From Mesonia aestuariivivens (GTDB taxonomy: Bacteria; Bacteroidota; Bacteroidia; Flavobacteriales; Flavobacteriaceae): 64,000 nt of DNA. The stretch covers positions 248,001-312,000 of the forward strand of contig NZ_JAHWDF010000002.1 in the NCBI RefSeq assembly GCF_019311235.1, written 5' to 3'. A model generated the notes under the pieces. That model was given only the letters and a program-made list of their open reading frames with translations, was not told the origin of the DNA and did not search any database. Made by a program: the position numbers and the translations under genes. Below, piece after piece: positions 59,658 through 64,000 of this stretch (position 1 is the first letter of the stretch; every line of letters begins with the position of its first letter).

Positions 59658-60719
59658 TTATGCTTTTGTGGTTCTATTTAACAATAAAAAATCGGCGATA
59701 ACTAAGGCTGCCATTGCTTCTATAATAGGGACTGCTCTAGGAACTACGCAAGGATCATGGCGCCCCTTGCCTATCATTTCTACTTTTTCTCCTTTGTTAT
59801 TAATCGTTTCTTGCTTTTGCATTAAGGTAGCTACGGGTTTAAAGGCTACTTTAAAGTTGATATCCATCCCGTTAGAGATACCGCCTTGTATTCCACCACT
59901 GTTGTTAGACTTGGTAGTACCATCTTTTTTAAAATGATCATTATGATCACTTCCTTTCATTTTAGCTCCCTCAAATCCGCTTCCAAATTCAAAACCCTTT
60001 ACAGCATTTATGGATAACATTGCTTTCCCTAATTGAGCGTGAAGTTTATCAAAAACCGGTTCACCCAAACCTACAGGAACGTTTTTAATTACACAACAAA
60101 CGACGCCGCCTACTGTATCGCCTTCTTTTCGTATTTGCTTAATGTAATTTTCCATTTCTATAGCTTTTTCTGCATTAGCACAACGGACAGGATTTTTTTC
60201 TATTTCTTCAATATTAATGACATCATTTTCTTGAAGTTGAATATGGCCTACCGCAGAAACATAAGCTTGAAAATCTATAGTTTTTAAAAACTGTTTAGCA
60301 ACAGCGCCAGCTACAACTCTACAAGCGGTTTCTCGGGCAGAGCTTCTCCCGCCACCCCGATAATCTCTATTTCCATATTTTTGATCGTAAGTGTAATCTG
60401 CATGGCTTGGACGGTATACGTCTTTGATATGACTGTAATCTTTAGATTTTTGATTGGTGTTTTCTATGATAAACCCAATAGAAGTCCCTGTGGTTTTCCC
60501 TTCAAATATTCCAGATAGAAATTGAACGGTATCAGGTTCTTTACGTTGGGTGACAATTTTTGATTGACCAGGTTTGCGTCTATTTAATTCATTTTGAATA
60601 GCTTCTATATTAATTTCAACTCCAGAAGGGCAACCATCAATGATTCCTCCAAGCGCCTTTCCGTGAGATTCGCCAAATGTTGTGAGTTTAAATAGTGTTC
60701 CGAAGGTATTTCTTGCCAT
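59658..60719 (-). CDS. aroC: Chorismate synthase
   Basis: This FMN-dependent enzyme is the last step of the shikimate pathway. It begins [20 protein letters not shown], has the signature [20 protein letters not shown], and contains [20 protein letters not shown] and [16 protein letters not shown]. It converts EPSP to chorismate. The length of 353 residues is normal. It is probably transcribed with the symporter gene that follows on the same strand. Confidence 0.97.
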   Translation of the reverse strand: MARNTFGTLFKLTTFGESHGKALGGIIDGCPSGVEINIEAIQNELNRRKPGQSKIVTQRKEPDTVQFLSGIFEGKTTGTSIGFIIENTNQKSKDYSHIKDVYRPSHADYTYDQKYGNRDYRGGGRSSARETACRVVAGAVAKQFLKTIDFQAYVSAVGHIQLQENDVINIEEIEKNPVRCANAEKAIEMENYIKQIRKEGDTVGGVVCCVIKNVPVGLGEPVFDKLHAQLGKAMLSINAVKGFEFGSGFEGAKMKGSDHNDHFKKDGTTKSNNSGGIQGGISNGMDINFKVAFKPVATLMQKQETINNKGEKVEMIGKGRHDPCVVPRAVPIIEAMAALVIADFLLLNRTTKA

Positions 60720-60927
60720 AGCTTGATTTTCAACAAATGTAAATTATTAAGCAGTAAATTAAAAATTGAAATTTTAATGTACGTAAAATTATATAGTTTT
60801 TTAATGCTAATGTTTTATTCATCTAATCTATGAAGAATAACTTTAAATTCAAGATAAGGTAAAGAAGAGTTAATGTTGTTGTAGATCTTCTTTTATTTCT
60901 TTGTTACTAAGTAAATATGTTATCGGG

Positions 60928-61758
60928 GTGAAAAAGAGAAAAGTTGATTTAGTAGTAATTTCAGATGTACATTTAGGAACGTTTGGTTGCCATGCAAAAG
61001 AATTACTCTTGTATTTAGATAGCATTAAACCTAAACGCATTATTCTTAACGGTGATATTGTAGATATTTGGCAGTTTAGAAAAAGATACTTTCCTAAATC
61101 GCACTTAGAGGTTATAAAAAAAATTATAGATCTTTCAGCTAAAGGTACAGAGGTAACTTATATTACTGGAAACCATGATGATTTACTTCGGAAATTTACC
61201 GATGTAGAAATGGGAAGAATTTCTTTAGTAGATAAATTGGTATTAGAGCTCGACGGAAAAAAAGCTTGGTTTTTTCACGGAGATGTTTTTGATGCTTCCA
61301 TCCAAAATGCGAAATGGTTAGCTAAATTAGGAGGGTGGGGATATGATTTTTTAATTATTATTAATCGTTTCTTAAATTGGTGTTTAACTAAAATGAATCG
61401 CGAAAAATTTTCTTTATCTAAGAAAATTAAAAACGGAGTAAAAAAAGCAGTTAAACATATTCAAGATTTTGAACAAGTAGCGTCAGATCTTGCTATAGAA
61501 AATAATTATAAGTATGTAATTTGCGGACATATTCATCAGCCACAAATGGTCAGGAAAGTTAATAAATTTGGAACTTGTCTTTATTTAAATTCTGGCGATT
61601 GGGTAGAAAATTTAACGTCTTTAGAATATCATAAAGAGCGTTGGGAGTTAAAGCATTTTCATAAAGAAGATTACCAAATAGAAGTTGCTAAAGAGCAAGA
61701 TTTCAGAGAAATGAAAAATTTAGTAGCGGCCATTACGATTACTTCACAAAAAAAATAA
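60928..61758 (+). CDS. Metallophosphoesterase, LpxH-like
   Basis: Calcineurin-type motifs are present in order: ISDVHLGTFGCHA, NGDIVDIWQF, ITGNHDDLL, FHGDVFD and CGHIHQPQ. This fits the UDP-2,3-diacylglucosamine pyrophosphatase group (LpxH/LpxG-like) in lipid A synthesis, though related bacterial enzymes hydrolyse other nucleotides. No ATG fits. The start is most likely the GTG at 60928 (KKRKVDLVVISDVHLG, as in relatives); a TTG at 60901 would add nine residues. Basic residues around 165-195 may help membrane association. Confidence 0.85.
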   Translation: MKKRKVDLVVISDVHLGTFGCHAKELLLYLDSIKPKRIILNGDIVDIWQFRKRYFPKSHLEVIKKIIDLSAKGTEVTYITGNHDDLLRKFTDVEMGRISLVDKLVLELDGKKAWFFHGDVFDASIQNAKWLAKLGGWGYDFLIIINRFLNWCLTKMNREKFSLSKKIKNGVKKAVKHIQDFEQVASDLAIENNYKYVICGHIHQPQMVRKVNKFGTCLYLNSGDWVENLTSLEYHKERWELKHFHKEDYQIEVAKEQDFREMKNLVAAITITSQKK

Positions 61759-61836
61759 CATATATAAACTTTATTGGAATAAATCATTATATTTATACGA
61801 AATAGTTATAATATATGATTTTGTAAAAAATTTATT

Positions 61837-62643
61837 TTGTTGCTTCTAGGTATTGTTACCTTAAGCTGTTCTAGTAGTGATGATGATAACCCTGATACTA
61901 ATGATGAAATTTATAATTACTTTCCCTTAAATACAGGTAATAGTTGGACCTATAATAATACAACTATTTATGATGGTAGTGATAATTTTAGTAATCAGGA
62001 AACCATTACTTTAGATTCTTCTAGTGAAGATTTAGGAGTTACTTATTACCAATTAAGTTCTAACCTTTCTATTATGAACCAAGGTTTTTTTACTGGAATT
62101 TTAACTAATGGGAATTTAATTAAGGCTGAAAATCAATTAGTCTATAACGGTGAGATTGATTTTAATAATTTTATTCCGGGATTAATTGAAAACTTGAAAT
62201 TTGAGTTAGCCAACATTATTCTATACGATACAGACGCAAATACCACAGATATTCTAAGTCTAGAAGAAGATCAATTCACCCAAACAATAAATATTCAAGG
62301 TAATAATGTTCCTATTACTTTTGCTTATATCATAACTTCTAAACAAGAAGGTGTTCTAAGCGATTATATGGCAGGAGAAGAAAATTTTGACAGTGTAATT
62401 CAAACAAATATTACTGTCAATTTAAAAGTTTTCGCGAGTTTGTTTGGAGCAAACATTCCAATATTAGCACCTCAAGATGCTATTAAAATTAAAAATTTTT
62501 ATGCAAATGATGTAGGGATGGTTTATAGTAATACCGTTGTTAATTATGAACTTGAAGATTTGAATATACCTAATTTTCCTGAAATCAAAAATGAAGATAT
62601 TAATTATACACAAGAAATTGATTCATATCTGGTTAATCAATAA
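61837..62643 (+). CDS. Hypothetical lipoprotein with probable frameshift in its signal peptide
   Basis: The open frame begins at a TTG (61837) with LLLGIVTLSCSSSDDD, that is, the second half of a lipobox signal peptide. An ATG at 61815, 22 bases earlier, is in another frame. Removing one T around 61818-61824 would join it into MILKKFILLLLGIVTLSC, a perfect lipoprotein start. The mature part is beta-rich, starting FPLNTGNSWTYNNTTIYDG, and resembles Bacteroidota hypothetical proteins with that NTGNSWTY start. It is either a sequencing error in a homopolymer run or a real frameshift (pseudogene or phase-variable gene). Confidence 0.7.
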   Translation: MLLLGIVTLSCSSSDDDNPDTNDEIYNYFPLNTGNSWTYNNTTIYDGSDNFSNQETITLDSSSEDLGVTYYQLSSNLSIMNQGFFTGILTNGNLIKAENQLVYNGEIDFNNFIPGLIENLKFELANIILYDTDANTTDILSLEEDQFTQTINIQGNNVPITFAYIITSKQEGVLSDYMAGEENFDSVIQTNITVNLKVFASLFGANIPILAPQDAIKIKNFYANDVGMVYSNTVVNYELEDLNIPNFPEIKNEDINYTQEIDSYLVNQ

Positions 62644-62654
62644 AAATTAAAGCT

Positions 62655-64000
62655 TTAGTTCAATAAAAAATTATTCAGAATACTTACTGGATGGTGAGCA
62701 TTTTTTTGTGTTCCATCTTTTATTTGGTGCCGGCAACTTGTACCATTAGCTACAATAATTGTTTTTGAATTCGCTTTTCTTACCGATGGAAAAAGTGTCT
62801 GCTCTCCTATTTGCATACTTAGAGAATAATGCTCTTTTTCATAACCAAAACTACCTGCCATACCACAACACCCTGAAGGAATAACTGTAACTTTAAAATT
62901 CTTAGGTAAATTTAAAAGATCAAAAGTGTATTTTACATTAGATAAGGATTTTTGATGGCAATGTGCGTGAATTTTTATTTCTTGCTCTTCATCGCTAAAA
63001 TTTTCTGATGTGATTTTTCCTTTTTTTATTTCTGATGAAAGAAATTCTTCAATTAAAAATACGTTTTTGCTCAATGTTACAGCATCTTCTCTTTTGTTTG
63101 CTAAGCGAAGGTATTCATCTCGAAAAGATAAAATAGCAGAAGGCTCGATCCCTATTAATGGGATTTCTTCAGAAATTAAGTTTTTAAATACTTCAATATT
63201 ATGATTCGCTAGAACTTTTGCTTCTTCTAAAAAGCCTTTAGAAATATAACTTCTACCACTTTCTTCGTGTTTTGTAGTTTTTACTTCGTATCCTAATTTC
63301 ACTAATAATTCTACCGCATCAATTCCTACGTTAGTATCTAATAAGTTCATAAATTCATCAATGAAGAGATAAATGCTTCCTTTTTTATTTTTTGGAATTA
63401 AATTTAACTTACCTTGTTCTATAAACTGTCTTAAACTTTTTTTAGCAATTTGCGGTAATGATCGTTCTTTAGCAACGCCCATTATTTTTTTTATAAAAGT
63501 ACTAGAAATAGAGTTTTGAAATAATATATTGGTGAGTCCAGAGAATTTAGAACCAAATTCATTAGCTTTATTATTGTGAGCAAAAATTTTATTCCTTAAG
63601 CTAAAACCATTCTCTTTTTGGTATTGGTATAAAAATTCAGCTTTATATAACGCCATATCTACATTAGATGGGCATTCGCTTTTACACCCTTTACAGCTAA
63701 GGCATAAATCTAGCACTTCTTTTATTTCTTGATGGTTAAATTGATTTGTTTGTTGACTATTGGTTAAAAATTCACGTAATACGTTAGCGCGACCTCGAGT
63801 GGTGTCTTTTTCATTTTTTGTAGCTCTATAACTTGGGCACATTGTCCCTCCAGCTTCCACGCTTTTGCGACAATCACCTGTACCGTTACATTTCTCGATA
63901 GCTTTTAAAATTCCTTGACTATCAGAAAAATCTTGAAATGTAATAATTTTTGGTTCGTCTCTATCGGGTACATAACGCAATGAACTTTCCATTGGTGCTG
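62655..64000 (-). CDS. FAD/Fe-S oxidoreductase, C-terminal part (D-lactate dehydrogenase-like), partial
   Basis: The frame continues past the right edge of the window (the ATG near 63992 is internal: codons for Pro and Ala precede it). SLRYVPDRDEPKIITFQDF and CNGTGDCRKS join an FAD-oxidase C-terminal part to a 4Fe-4S module (CLSCKGCKSECPSN). A CCG-type domain near the end has HCHQKSL and SGCCGMAGSFG. This is the arrangement of fused D-lactate or 2-hydroxyacid dehydrogenases of Bacteroidota (FAD domain plus ferredoxin and CCG). Electrons probably pass to quinone. The N-terminal FAD domain lies outside the window. Confidence 0.88.
   Translation of the reverse strand, partial: APMESSLRYVPDRDEPKIITFQDFSDSQGILKAIEKCNGTGDCRKSVEAGGTMCPSYRATKNEKDTTRGRANVLREFLTNSQQTNQFNHQEIKEVLDLCLSCKGCKSECPSNVDMALYKAEFLYQYQKENGFSLRNKIFAHNNKANEFGSKFSGLTNILFQNSISSTFIKKIMGVAKERSLPQIAKKSLRQFIEQGKLNLIPKNKKGSIYLFIDEFMNLLDTNVGIDAVELLVKLGYEVKTTKHEESGRSYISKGFLEEAKVLANHNIEVFKNLISEEIPLIGIEPSAILSFRDEYLRLANKREDAVTLSKNVFLIEEFLSSEIKKGKITSENFSDEEQEIKIHAHCHQKSLSNVKYTFDLLNLPKNFKVTVIPSGCCGMAGSFGYEKEHYSLSMQIGEQTLFPSVRKANSKTIIVANGTSCRHQIKDGTQKNAHHPVSILNNFLLN

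Overview
The window is an AT-rich chromosomal segment of a member of the Bacteroidota, almost certainly family Flavobacteriaceae. The evidence is a short (288-residue) RpoD-type primary sigma factor, many lipoproteins with short signal peptides, translation starts that mostly lack Shine-Dalgarno sequences, -7 promoter boxes of the TAnnTTTG type, and a typical flavobacterial set of genes (PPK1, a MutS2-like protein, chorismate synthase, HPF, DUF4251 and DUF1206 proteins). No rRNA, tRNA or CRISPR array was seen.

Region 1 (1-20.4 kb) is mostly core genome. It holds a partial SNARE-associated (VTT/DedA-like) membrane protein, a YbdG-like MscS channel, a FUSC/YccS-like protein, an SdiA-regulated-domain protein, a class A PBP, an SDR plus aldo/keto reductase pair, rpoD, an FKBP, recQ, an esterase, a Crp-like regulator, an OYE-type reductase, a DEAD-box helicase and a cold-shock protein. 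Hairpin terminators separate most units.

Region 2 (20.7-24.4 kb) is a repeat-rich non-coding tract. At least four dispersed repeat families and a 120-bp hairpin-like element flank a DUF6364/PIN toxin-antitoxin pair that has its own inverted-repeat operator.

Region 3 (24.4-31.1 kb) groups RNA- and nucleic-acid-related genes: two adjacent DEAD-box helicases (one with a DbpA-type RNA-binding tail), a zinc-ribbon SDR lacking the catalytic Tyr, a VF530 protein, a J-domain/KTSC fusion, a divergent ThiE/TenI-like protein and a helicase-like protein made of only the first RecA domain.

Region 4 (31.1-38.0 kb) is an accessory island and the best candidate for an undescribed system. Long gene-poor flanks carry a shared 20-bp direct repeat (31330 and 37338). 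Its centre is an overlapping three-gene operon: a sigma-70-like factor, a 133-residue unknown protein and an ImmA/IrrE zinc protease. Transcribed away from it are a 41-residue basic protein with an unusually perfect Shine-Dalgarno sequence and a 309-residue unknown protein. A Cys-cluster protein and an XRE-regulator/136-residue pair with a palindromic operator lie on either side.

Region 5 (38-64 kb) returns to core functions. It holds lipoproteins, two OmpA-family proteins, a DEAD-box helicase, aconitase, HPF and a fused 2-oxoacid dehydrogenase E1. A probable operon runs from an oxygenase through SUI1, DUF1835, a nucleoside phosphorylase and ppk1 to a Ca3427-like binding protein. Then come ung, a MutS2-like gene with a DCC protein, a dicarboxylate/cation symporter, aroC, an LpxH-like phosphoesterase, a lipoprotein with a probable frameshift in its signal peptide, and the C-terminal part of a FAD/Fe-S oxidoreductase cut by the window end.
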